A DNA stretch of 64,000 bases. Source: CAMLHU01 sp049680185. GTDB lineage: Bacteria > Gemmatimonadota > Gemmatimonadetes > Gemmatimonadales > GWC2-71-9. Made by a program: the position numbers and the translations under genes. The notes beneath the pieces were generated by a model. The model was not told the DNA's origin. It was given only the letters and a program-made list of their open reading frames with translations, and did not search any database. The stretch is from NCBI GenBank assembly GCA_049680185.1, contig JBAUHI010000024.1, positions 90,350 through 154,349 on the forward strand, in the 5' to 3' direction. Shown here piece by piece: positions 9,327-16,758 of this stretch (its first letter is position 1; each line of letters starts with the position of its first letter).

Positions 9327-10582
9327 AACGCCGCACCCTCCTCGATCCGGCCCGGCTGCTCGAAGGCATCGGCATCGCGTTCGATTCGGTGCGGGCCAAC
9401 AAGGTCCGTGCCTTTCTCACCATCCTTGGCGTCGCCATCGGCGTTGCCGTCGTCATCTCCATCGCCTCGGCCATCACCGGGATCAATCGGAGCGTACAGC
9501 AGCAGCTGAACCAGCTGGGCCCCAAGACCTTCTTCGTCTTCCGCTTCTTCCAGGGCGGACTGATGATCAACGACGGCTCCGACGAGATGTCCCCCTGGCG
9601 CCACAATCCGTGGCTCAAGGTCGATGAGGCCTCCATGTTGCGGAAGCTCCCGGGGGTGGCCGAGGTCGTCTATGAGGAGGACACCCAAGGCGAGGTGCGG
9701 GCCGGAAGCCAGAAGCTGGCCAGCGTGCAGGTCGCGGGGACGAGCCCGGGATGGATCCTCACGGCAGGCGGCACCCTGACCGAGGGCCGGAACTACACCG
9801 ACGTGGAGGAGGCGGCGGGAAGTCACGTCGCCGTGGTCAATACCAAGCTCGCCGAGTCGCTGTTTCCCAACCTCGACCCGCTGGGACGAGAAGTCAGGGT
9901 GAGCGGCCAGCCGTTCACCGTGATCGGCGTCTACTCGGAGCCCTCCTCCCTGTTCGGGGGGGCCGACACCCCCACGATTACCATCCCCCACTCCGCCTTC
10001 GTCAAAGTGGCCGACTACTGGCGTGGGTGGATGCAATTTGCGGTGCTACCGAGAGACTCCGTCACGGTGGGCGACGCGATGGATCAGGTCACCGCGGCGC
10101 TTCGGGGGAGCCGGGGGCTCAAGCCGGCGCAGGACAACAACTTTTCGCTCGTGACCCAGGACAAGCTGCTCGACACCTTCAAGAGCATCACGTCCACCTT
10201 CTTCTACGTGATGATCGCACTCTCGATGGTGGGACTGATGGTCGGCGGTGTCGGCGTCATCGCCATCATGATGATCTCCGTCACCGAACGCACCCGGGAG
10301 ATCGGCGTTCGCAAAGCATTGGGCGCCACCCGGCGGGAGATCCTCTTCCAGTTCCTGGTCGAGGCCTCCACCCTCACGCTGATCGGGTGCGTCGCCGGCA
10401 TGATACTGGGCGGCCTGGTGGCGCTCGGCATTCGTACCTTCACCGCCCTACCGGCGGCGGTGCCGCTGATCGCGGCGGTCCTCGCCATCGTCGCCGCAAT
10501 CCTGACCGGTGTCCTGTTCGGTATCTACCCCGCCCTCAAGGCCAGCCGCCTCGATCCGGTGGACGCGCTGCGCTACGAGTAA
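9323..10582 (+). CDS. MacB-type (FtsX-like) ABC permease, pair 1 member B
   Basis: A 419-residue permease with a first helix in AFLTILGVAIGVAVV, a periplasmic MacB_PCD domain and a three-helix FtsX domain with ERTREIGVRKALGATRREI. I start it at ATG 9323, which overlaps the preceding stop by ATGA. The frame stays open further upstream, but that part is out of frame with the conserved start and overlaps the previous gene. It probably pairs with the 8085 permease as a heterodimer served by the single ATPase. Confidence 0.92.
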   Translation: MKRRTLLDPARLLEGIGIAFDSVRANKVRAFLTILGVAIGVAVVISIASAITGINRSVQQQLNQLGPKTFFVFRFFQGGLMINDGSDEMSPWRHNPWLKVDEASMLRKLPGVAEVVYEEDTQGEVRAGSQKLASVQVAGTSPGWILTAGGTLTEGRNYTDVEEAAGSHVAVVNTKLAESLFPNLDPLGREVRVSGQPFTVIGVYSEPSSLFGGADTPTITIPHSAFVKVADYWRGWMQFAVLPRDSVTVGDAMDQVTAALRGSRGLKPAQDNNFSLVTQDKLLDTFKSITSTFFYVMIALSMVGLMVGGVGVIAIMMISVTERTREIGVRKALGATRREILFQFLVEASTLTLIGCVAGMILGGLVALGIRTFTALPAAVPLIAAVLAIVAAILTGVLFGIYPALKASRLDPVDALRYE

Positions 10583-10597
10583 GGCGGTGCGCCGTGA

Positions 10598-10662
10598 AGG
10601 GTGAACGGTGAACGGAGCCCCTGCATGCTCCCGTTCACCGTTCGCTGTTCACCGTTCACTCT
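10598..10662. repeat. intergenic inverted repeat with GTGAACGGTGAACGG arms
   Basis: The left arm GTGAACGGTGAACGG and the right arm CCGTTCACCGTTCGC / TGTTCACCGTTCAC can pair into a long hairpin. The same unit recurs at 13218-13290 and 26968-27066, always between genes. It may act as a terminator/attenuator or be a selfish repeat. Confidence 0.7.
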
Positions 10663-10708
10663 GCTGGAACCCAGCAGTCCGGTGACATCCCCGCTGATCC
10701 GGCCGCGC

Positions 10709-10714
10709 TAACTT
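10709..10714 (+). promoter_or_regulatory. -10 hexamer TAACTT for the second permease pair (leaderless)
   Basis: TAACTT, then TCCCCG, then ATG at 10721. The second permease pair therefore seems to have its own promoter, separate from the tolC-macAB transcript. Confidence 0.55.
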
Positions 10715-10720
10715 TCCCCG

Positions 10721-11965
10721 ATGCCATTCGTCGAAGCCATCCGGCTCGCCATCAACTCCATCTGGACCGCCAAGCTCCGGTCGTTCTTCACGCTCCTGGG
10801 GATCATCGTGTCGGTGGCCTTCCTGGTCGCGGTCACGGCGATCATCCAGGGGATGAATTCGTACGTCAAGGAGAACCTGACCGGGGCGATGATCGGCACC
10901 AACGCGTTCCAGGTCAGGCGCACGCCCATCAGCGTCGGTCTCCTCGCCGACGATGAGATCACCGCGCTCGCCAAGCGGCCGATCATCTCCCGCGAGGACG
11001 CCGCGGCGGTGGCGCGTGCCATCCCCGAGGCCCGCGCCGTGGCGCTGCAGTCGGGCTGGCCGCCGCCCACCGGCGAGGTGCGCTACCGCGACCGCACCGT
11101 CGGGAGCGTGATGGTCTTCGGCGTCACCCCGCCCTATCAGGTGGTGCAGGATTACCGTTTTGCCGCCGGCGAGCCGCTCACCGATCCGGACGTGCGTGAA
11201 CGCCGATTGGTCGCAGTGCTCGGGTATGACGTGGCAAAGAAGCTCTTCGACGAGCCGGACCGCGCCGTCGGCCGGGCGATCCGGGTGGCCGGGAAGGAGC
11301 TGACCGTTCGGGGCGTCGTGGCGCCCAAGGGACAGATCCTCGGACAATCGTTCGACGGCTTCGTGCTCCTGCCGCTCTCGACGTTCGAGGCGTTCTACGG
11401 CCGGCGACGGACCACGGTGGTGTCGGTCAAGATGTCGGACGCCGCCGGCGTCACCGCCGCGATGGACCAGGCCGAGGCCGCGATGCGCGTGGCGCACCAC
11501 CTGCGGCCGGGCGTCCCCGATGATTTCACCGTCGACAAGGCCGACGCGCTCCTGGCGTTCTGGCAGAGCCTGACCAAGGTGCTGTTCACGATCATCCCCG
11601 CGGTCGTCTGCATCGGGATCGTGGTGGGCGGGATCGTGATCATGAACATCATGCTGATGACGGTGAACGAACGCATCCGCGAGATCGGCCTGCGCAAGTC
11701 GCTCGGCGCACGTCGGCGTGACATCCTCGAACAGTTCCTGGTGGAGACCGTCGCACTCTCGATGGTCGGAGGGCTCCTCGGGGTGGCGGCGGGATGGGGA
11801 CTGGCCCAGGTGGTGGCGGCGGTATCGCCCCTGCCCGCCCGAGTCACGCCCTGGGCGGTCGCGGCAGCCCTGGCGCTCGGCGCCGGCACCGGGATCATCT
11901 TCGGCGTCTATCCGGCCAGCCGTGCCGCCCGACTCGACCCGATCACTGCACTCCGGGCGGAGTGA
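10721..11965 (+). CDS. MacB-type (FtsX-like) ABC permease, pair 2 member A
   Basis: A 414-residue paralogue of the permease at 8085. It has the same N-terminal helix pattern (SFFTLLGIIVSVAFLVAV), the GQILGQSFD loop parallel to GTLFGQSLD in the first copy, and the C-terminal NERIREIGLRKSLGARRRDI coupling motif. No ATPase accompanies it, so it presumably shares the ATPase at 7382. Its TGATG stop/start overlap joins it to the next gene. Confidence 0.92.
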   Translation: MPFVEAIRLAINSIWTAKLRSFFTLLGIIVSVAFLVAVTAIIQGMNSYVKENLTGAMIGTNAFQVRRTPISVGLLADDEITALAKRPIISREDAAAVARAIPEARAVALQSGWPPPTGEVRYRDRTVGSVMVFGVTPPYQVVQDYRFAAGEPLTDPDVRERRLVAVLGYDVAKKLFDEPDRAVGRAIRVAGKELTVRGVVAPKGQILGQSFDGFVLLPLSTFEAFYGRRRTTVVSVKMSDAAGVTAAMDQAEAAMRVAHHLRPGVPDDFTVDKADALLAFWQSLTKVLFTIIPAVVCIGIVVGGIVIMNIMLMTVNERIREIGLRKSLGARRRDILEQFLVETVALSMVGGLLGVAAGWGLAQVVAAVSPLPARVTPWAVAAALALGAGTGIIFGVYPASRAARLDPITALRAE

Positions 11966-13203
11966 TGAAAGGGTCGAGCCTTGGGGAAGGCGTGCTGATC
12001 GCGCTGGACCAGCTCCGGACCAACCCATTGCGCTCCGCACTCACGATCCTCGGCGTGGTCATCGGGGTGACGGTGGTGATGGCGATGGCGAGCATCGTCC
12101 AGGGGGTCCGCTCCCAGATCTTCAATGCGATCGAAGTGGCGGGCCCCAGCACGTTCTATGTAATGCGGTTCTTTTCCCAGACACCGCTCAATCCAGACAA
12201 TCTGCCCCCCGAGGTGCGGATCCGCCCGGTGCTGGACCGGCGCGACGCGGCGGCGGTGTCCCATACCGAGGGGATCGCGTACGCGGGGCTCTGGATCCAG
12301 CTGTTCACCCGGGTGACCCACGGCGCGGCGCATACCCAGTCAGTGACGCTCTTCGCCGCTGACGATCATTACATGGATATCCAAGGCGGTACGCTGCTCC
12401 GCGGCAGGCTCTTCTCGCCGGCGGAGCTGCATGGCGCCCCGGTGATCATCCTCGAGGCCGATGTCGCCGCGCACCTGTTCGGCCAGGAGGATCCGCTCGG
12501 CAAGCTCGTGCGGGCCGGCGACCAGGAGCTCCGGGTCATCGGGATCTACCAGAAGCCGGGCAACATCTTCGAACCGCCCGGCCAGGCCACCGCGGGCGTC
12601 ATCCCCTTCGAGACCGGCTTTCAGCGCTACCGCTTCGATCAGACGAATGCCCTGTTCATCGCCGTGCGGCCACGGTCGGGGATCGACCCGGCGCTGGCCC
12701 GGGACAACACCGTCGTGGCGCTTCGGCGGGTGCGCGGACTTCGGCCGGCGGCGCCCAACTCGTTCGACCTCATCACCCAGGACCAGATCCTCGAGACCGT
12801 CGGGAACCTGACGGGCATCTTCTTCCTCGTGATGGTGGCGCTCTCGAGCGTGGCGTTGCTGGTCGGCGGCATCGGCGTGATGGCGATCATGACGGTCTCC
12901 GTGACCGACCGGACCCGGGAGATCGGCGTCCGCAAGGCCCTGGGCGCCACGCGTAGGATGATCCTCTGGCAATTCCTGGTCGAGGCCGCCACGCTCACGC
13001 TCATCGGCGGGATCCTCGGGATCGCCCTCGGCCTCGTCACCGGTGAGGTCCTCAAGCGCGTCCTTGCCATCGAGGCGTCCGTCCCGATCTGGAGTGCCCT
13101 GCTCGCCTGCGGCGTGAGCGTCCTCATCGGTCTGGTGTTCGGGGTCATTCCCGCCAACCGCGGCGCCACGATGGACCCGATCGAGGCACTGCGGCACGAG
13201 TAA
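11965..13203 (+). CDS. MacB-type (FtsX-like) ABC permease, pair 2 member B
   Basis: A 412-residue paralogue of the permease at 9323: SALTILGVVIGVTVVM first helix, GPSTFYVMRFF segment parallel to GPKTFFVFRFF, and DRTREIGVRKALGATRRMI coupling motif. ATG 11965 was chosen because it overlaps the preceding TGA by one base. A longer in-frame extension upstream only overlaps the neighbour. It ends the export locus; a repeat-bearing gap follows. Confidence 0.92.
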   Translation: MKGSSLGEGVLIALDQLRTNPLRSALTILGVVIGVTVVMAMASIVQGVRSQIFNAIEVAGPSTFYVMRFFSQTPLNPDNLPPEVRIRPVLDRRDAAAVSHTEGIAYAGLWIQLFTRVTHGAAHTQSVTLFAADDHYMDIQGGTLLRGRLFSPAELHGAPVIILEADVAAHLFGQEDPLGKLVRAGDQELRVIGIYQKPGNIFEPPGQATAGVIPFETGFQRYRFDQTNALFIAVRPRSGIDPALARDNTVVALRRVRGLRPAAPNSFDLITQDQILETVGNLTGIFFLVMVALSSVALLVGGIGVMAIMTVSVTDRTREIGVRKALGATRRMILWQFLVEAATLTLIGGILGIALGLVTGEVLKRVLAIEASVPIWSALLACGVSVLIGLVFGVIPANRGATMDPIEALRHE

Positions 13204-13217
13204 GCGGCCCCTGGACA

Positions 13218-13290
13218 TCGTGAACGGTCAACGGTGAACGGGACTCCCCGCTCCTCCCGTTGACCGTTTACTCTTTACCGTTCACCCGAT
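13218..13290. repeat. intergenic inverted repeat, second copy of the GTGAACGG family
   Basis: Arms GTGAACGGTCAACGGTGAACGG and CCGTTGACCGTTTACTC / TTTACCGTTCAC form an imperfect hairpin between the last permease and the BshB-like gene. The RBS of the next gene (GAGAGGGA) lies just after it. Confidence 0.65.
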
Positions 13291-13300
13291 CGGAGAGGGA

Positions 13301-14017
13301 ATGCCCGTCGACCTGCTCGCCATCGCGGCGCACCGAGATGACGTCGAACTCACCTGTGGCGGCACCCTGCTCCGGGCCGTCGACGCGGGACACCGGACCG
13401 GGATCCTCGATCTCACGGCCGGCGAGACCGGCACGCGGGGGAATGCCACGCTCCGCGGGGACGAGGCCGCGCGGGCGGCCAAGGTGCTCGGTGTGTCAGA
13501 ACGTCGGAATGCGGGCCTTCCCGACGCCCACCTGCACAACACCGACGAGACCCGGCGGTCGGTGGTCGCGGAGATCCGGCACTTCCGGCCCAGAGTGGTG
13601 ATCCTCCCCTATCCGGTGGGGCGGCATCCGGATCATCGCATCGCCTCGGAGCTCGCGCGCGATGCCTGTTTCCTGGCGGGGCTCGCGAAGTACGATGCCC
13701 CGGGGGAGCCGCACCGACCGTTTAAGATCCTGTACTCGCTCGCGTATCGGGAGGACCCGCTGACGCCCACCTTCGTGGTGGACATCTCCGCCCAGATGCC
13801 GCGCAAGATGGAAGCGATCCGGTGCTATGCCTCCCAGTTCGATGCTGCGATCTCAGCGGGGGAGGTCTTCCCGACCGGCCAGGACCTCTACTCCCTCGTC
13901 GAGACCCAGAGCGCCCACTACGGCTCCCTCATCCGGACCCGGTTCGGGGAGCCGTTCTATACGCCCGAGACCATGCGGGTCGACGACGTCGTCGGGCTTG
14001 AGGTGCAGTCCATGTGA
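13301..14017 (+). CDS. bshB1: BshB1-like LmbE-family N-acetylglucosaminyl deacetylase
   Basis: A 238-residue LmbE/PIG-L metal-dependent deacetylase. The metal motif appears as AHRDDVE at 9-15 (usual form AHPDDxE) and HPDHR near residue 111. The overall length and the LVETQSAHYGSLIRTRFGEPFY region match BshB1 of bacillithiol biosynthesis, which removes acetate from GlcNAc-malate. Proline to arginine in the first motif is unusual but keeps both metal/catalytic residues. A GAGAGGGA ribosome-binding site precedes the ATG. Co-location with a cysteine desulfurase and MnmA fits thiol/sulfur metabolism, though bshA and bshC are not here. Confidence 0.8.
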   Translation: MPVDLLAIAAHRDDVELTCGGTLLRAVDAGHRTGILDLTAGETGTRGNATLRGDEAARAAKVLGVSERRNAGLPDAHLHNTDETRRSVVAEIRHFRPRVVILPYPVGRHPDHRIASELARDACFLAGLAKYDAPGEPHRPFKILYSLAYREDPLTPTFVVDISAQMPRKMEAIRCYASQFDAAISAGEVFPTGQDLYSLVETQSAHYGSLIRTRFGEPFYTPETMRVDDVVGLEVQSM

Positions 14018-14067
14018 ACCGCAGGGGGACGATCCCCGCGAAAGTACCGCCCCGCGGTCGTTTCGCC

Positions 14068-14073
14068 TATTTT
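14068..14073 (+). promoter_or_regulatory. -10 hexamer TATTTT for the cysteine desulfurase (leaderless)
   Basis: TATTTT, then CCAGC, then ATG at 14079. The spacing fixes the start at 14079 rather than at an upstream in-frame start inside the previous gene. Confidence 0.55.
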
Positions 14074-14078
14074 CCAGC

Positions 14079-15260
14079 ATGGCCAAGCCCGCTCCGATCT
14101 ACCTCGACCACGCCGCCACCACCCCCGTCCGTCCGGAGGTGCTGGAGGCGATGCTGCCCTACCTCCGCCCCGAGAACTTCGGGAATCCTTCGAGCGCCCA
14201 CCAATTCGGCCGGAACGCCCGTGCCGGGGTCGAAGCGGCCAAGCAGCAGGTGGCGGCGGCGGTCGGCGCGGAGCCCAATCAGGTCATCTTCACGAGCGGT
14301 GGCACGGAAGCCGATAATCTCGCCGTCATCGGGGGCGCCCTGGCAGCCAAGGACGCCGGACGCAAGCTCCGGGCGGCGGTGGAATCGACTGCCCACAAGG
14401 CGATCCTCGCCGCGGCGCACGCGGTGGTCCACTTCGGCGGCGAAGAAGAGCTCCTGCCGGTCGACCACCACGGCCAGCTCGACCTCGCCGCCATCGACGC
14501 GGCGCTCACCCGGGCGCCCGGTGTTCTCTCGGTGATGTGGGTCAACAACGAGACCGGCGCCATCCAGCCGGTCCAGGAGATCGGCGCGCGATGTCGGGCC
14601 GCTGGCGTCACCTTTCACATCGACGGCGTGCAGGCGTTCGGCAAGGCGCCGCTGGCCTTTCGCGACCTCCCCTGTGACCTCCTGACCATCTCCGGGCACA
14701 AGATCGGCGCCCCCAAGGGGATCGGCGCCCTCCTGGTGCGCGATCGCCACGCCGTCGAGGCGATCATCCACGGTGGCGGCCAGCAGTTCGGCCTGCGCCC
14801 TGGGACGGAGAATGTCCCCGGCATCGTGGCGTTGGGTCGTGCCGCGGAATTGACCTCGGCGGATTGGGTGGGAGAGTCCCGGCGGATCGGCGCTCTCCGC
14901 GATCAGCTCTGGGCGGGGATCCACACCGCGATCCCCGATGCAGTGCTGCACGGCAGCGGCGGCCCCCGGGCCCACCACGTGGTCAGCGTCGGCATCCCGG
15001 GCACCGACAGCGAGACACTGCTGATGCACCTCGACCTGGCCGGGATCGCGGTCTCCGCGGGTTCCGCCTGCTCGACCGGTGCGGTGGAGCCTTCCCACGT
15101 CCTCGTCGCGATGGAGATCCCCTACGACCTCGCGGTCGGCACCATCCGGATGAGCCTCGGCCACGAGACCACCGCCGCCGACATCGATCGGGTGCTCACG
15201 ACCATCCCGGCCGTGGTGGCCAAGGCCCGGAAGCTGGCGGGAGCGTTGGCGCGTGCGTGA
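14079..15260 (+). CDS. cysteine desulfurase (IscS/NifS family)
   Basis: A 393-residue PLP enzyme that takes sulfur from cysteine to a persulfide. It begins with YLDHAATTP. The TSGGTEADNLA substrate/PLP loop and the cofactor lysine in SGHKIGAPKG are present. The catalytic cysteine lies in SAGSACSTGAVEPS, a short loop, with RMSLGHETT near the C-terminus as in IscS-type enzymes. Its stop overlaps the mnmA start by 8 nt, so its immediate job is probably to feed sulfur to tRNA thiolation; it may also serve Fe-S assembly. Confidence 0.93.
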   Translation: MAKPAPIYLDHAATTPVRPEVLEAMLPYLRPENFGNPSSAHQFGRNARAGVEAAKQQVAAAVGAEPNQVIFTSGGTEADNLAVIGGALAAKDAGRKLRAAVESTAHKAILAAAHAVVHFGGEEELLPVDHHGQLDLAAIDAALTRAPGVLSVMWVNNETGAIQPVQEIGARCRAAGVTFHIDGVQAFGKAPLAFRDLPCDLLTISGHKIGAPKGIGALLVRDRHAVEAIIHGGGQQFGLRPGTENVPGIVALGRAAELTSADWVGESRRIGALRDQLWAGIHTAIPDAVLHGSGGPRAHHVVSVGIPGTDSETLLMHLDLAGIAVSAGSACSTGAVEPSHVLVAMEIPYDLAVGTIRMSLGHETTAADIDRVLTTIPAVVAKARKLAGALARA

Positions 15261-16311
15261 ACGGGTGCTGGTCGCGATGTCGGGCGGTGTCGATAGCTCG
15301 GTCGCGGCAGCGCGCCTGGTCGAAGAGGGCTACGAGGTCATCGGCGCCACGATGAAGCTCTTCTGCTACGGCGATTCGGTGCCGGATCGTCCCTGTTGCT
15401 CCCTTGATTCGATCAGCGATGCGGCCGCGGTGGCCCATCGGCTCGGCATTCCGCATTACGTGCTCAACTTCGAGGATCGGTTCTCGCTCCACGTCATCCA
15501 GAATTTCGTGAGCGAGTACAGTCGAGGACGGACGCCCATCCCGTGCGTGCGCTGCAATTCGTTCACCAAGTTCCGCGACCTCCTGGCCCACGCCGATTCG
15601 CTCGATTGCCGCTACCTGGCCACCGGTCACTACGCCATCGCCCGTGACGGCGCGCTCCACCGCGGCGCGGACCCGGCCAAGGACCAGAGCTATTTCCTGT
15701 GGGGGATCGACCGGGCGGTGGTGGCGCGGATGCTGACGCCGGTCGGTGGCTTGACCAAGCAGGAGACGAGGGCCTACGCGCGCCGCCTCGGATTGGCGAC
15801 CGCGGACAAGCCGGAGTCGGTCGAGATCTGTTTCGTGCCCAACGATGACTACGTGAGCGTGCTGGAGCAGCACCTGCCCGCCGATGCGCCCGCGCTCACG
15901 CCCGGCCCGCTGGTGACCGTGGCAGGCGAGGTCGTCGGCGAACATCAGGGCTACGCCCGCTACACCATCGGCCAGCGGCGCGGCCTGCCGGGCGGTGCCG
16001 ACACCCCGCGCTACGTGGTGGCCATCCGCCCGGACTCCCGCGAGGTGGTCATCGGTGTGGCCGAGGATCTGGCAGGACACCGGGTGGAGCTCGCGGAGGT
16101 CAACTGGCTGGCCTCCCCCCTGGAGCCCGGTGACTCCTGCGCGGTCCAGGTGCGTTATCGCGCCTCCGCCACCCCCGCCACGGTGATGGCACGGACCGAC
16201 GATTCCATCACGCTGGCCCTGGCGACAGCGGTGCGCGCCATCACTCCGGGCCAGTCCGGCGTGATGTACGGAGCGGACGGCCGGCTCCTCGGCGGCGGTG
16301 TCATCAACTGA
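15253..16311 (+). CDS. mnmA: tRNA 2-thiouridylase MnmA
   Basis: A 352-residue enzyme that thiolates U34 of Lys/Glu/Gln tRNAs. The PP-loop SGGVDSS is at 10-16. Catalytic cysteines are C98 in PCVRCN and C193 in EICFV. A C-terminal beta-barrel (GQRRGLPGG onward) matches the family. GTG start at 15253 overlaps the cysteine desulfurase gene, which supplies the sulfur. The stop overlaps the next start (TGATG). Confidence 0.95.
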   Translation: MRERVLVAMSGGVDSSVAAARLVEEGYEVIGATMKLFCYGDSVPDRPCCSLDSISDAAAVAHRLGIPHYVLNFEDRFSLHVIQNFVSEYSRGRTPIPCVRCNSFTKFRDLLAHADSLDCRYLATGHYAIARDGALHRGADPAKDQSYFLWGIDRAVVARMLTPVGGLTKQETRAYARRLGLATADKPESVEICFVPNDDYVSVLEQHLPADAPALTPGPLVTVAGEVVGEHQGYARYTIGQRRGLPGGADTPRYVVAIRPDSREVVIGVAEDLAGHRVELAEVNWLASPLEPGDSCAVQVRYRASATPATVMARTDDSITLALATAVRAITPGQSGVMYGADGRLLGGGVIN

Positions 16312-16718
16312 TGCGTGAACTCGCCCTGCGGTGGGTGGTGACGACCGCCGCGCTCTTCCTGGCGGTGTCGATCGTCCCCGGGCTCCATTTCGACGCCGCC
16401 GGCGGCGGGATCGTCCGCCTCTTCCTCGTGGCGGCGGTGTTCGGGGCGGTGAACGCGGTGCTCAAGCCGCTGCTCTCGGTGCTCACCTGCCCGCTCATCG
16501 TTCTCACCCTCGGCTTCTTTGCCTTGGTGGTGAATGCGCTCCTGCTCGAGCTCACGGCGTGGCTCTCGACTAGCTGGGGGCTCGGCTTCAGCGTCAGCGG
16601 ATTCTGGCCCGCGTTCTGGGGCGGGCTGGTGGTGAGCATCAGCTCCACGCTGCTCCTGACCCTGACCCGCCCGCCACGGCGCCATCCCCCGGATGTCGAG
16701 ATCCACACGCTCCGGTGA
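16311..16718 (+). CDS. small YvlD-like (phage holin 4 superfamily) membrane protein
   Basis: A 135-residue integral membrane protein with four hydrophobic helices (about 8-25, 35-55, 60-85, 100-120) and a basic C-terminal tail. The segment VNAVLKPLLSVLTCPLIVLT followed by LGFFALVVNALLL is characteristic of the YvlD family. Its role is unknown; homologues are found near envelope-stress genes. One-base overlap with mnmA makes it the last gene of that unit. Confidence 0.8.
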   Translation: MRELALRWVVTTAALFLAVSIVPGLHFDAAGGGIVRLFLVAAVFGAVNAVLKPLLSVLTCPLIVLTLGFFALVVNALLLELTAWLSTSWGLGFSVSGFWPAFWGGLVVSISSTLLLTLTRPPRRHPPDVEIHTLR

Positions 16719-16758
16719 CCGTCCCCCACCAGTTCCGAGGCATCCGTCGTACTTCGCC

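Noticed and set aside
11794..11964. 57-codon N-terminal extension of the last permease
   Set aside because: The extension overlaps the preceding permease, is Arg/Gly/Ala-rich and lacks a membrane segment. The TGATG junction at 11965 is the natural start.
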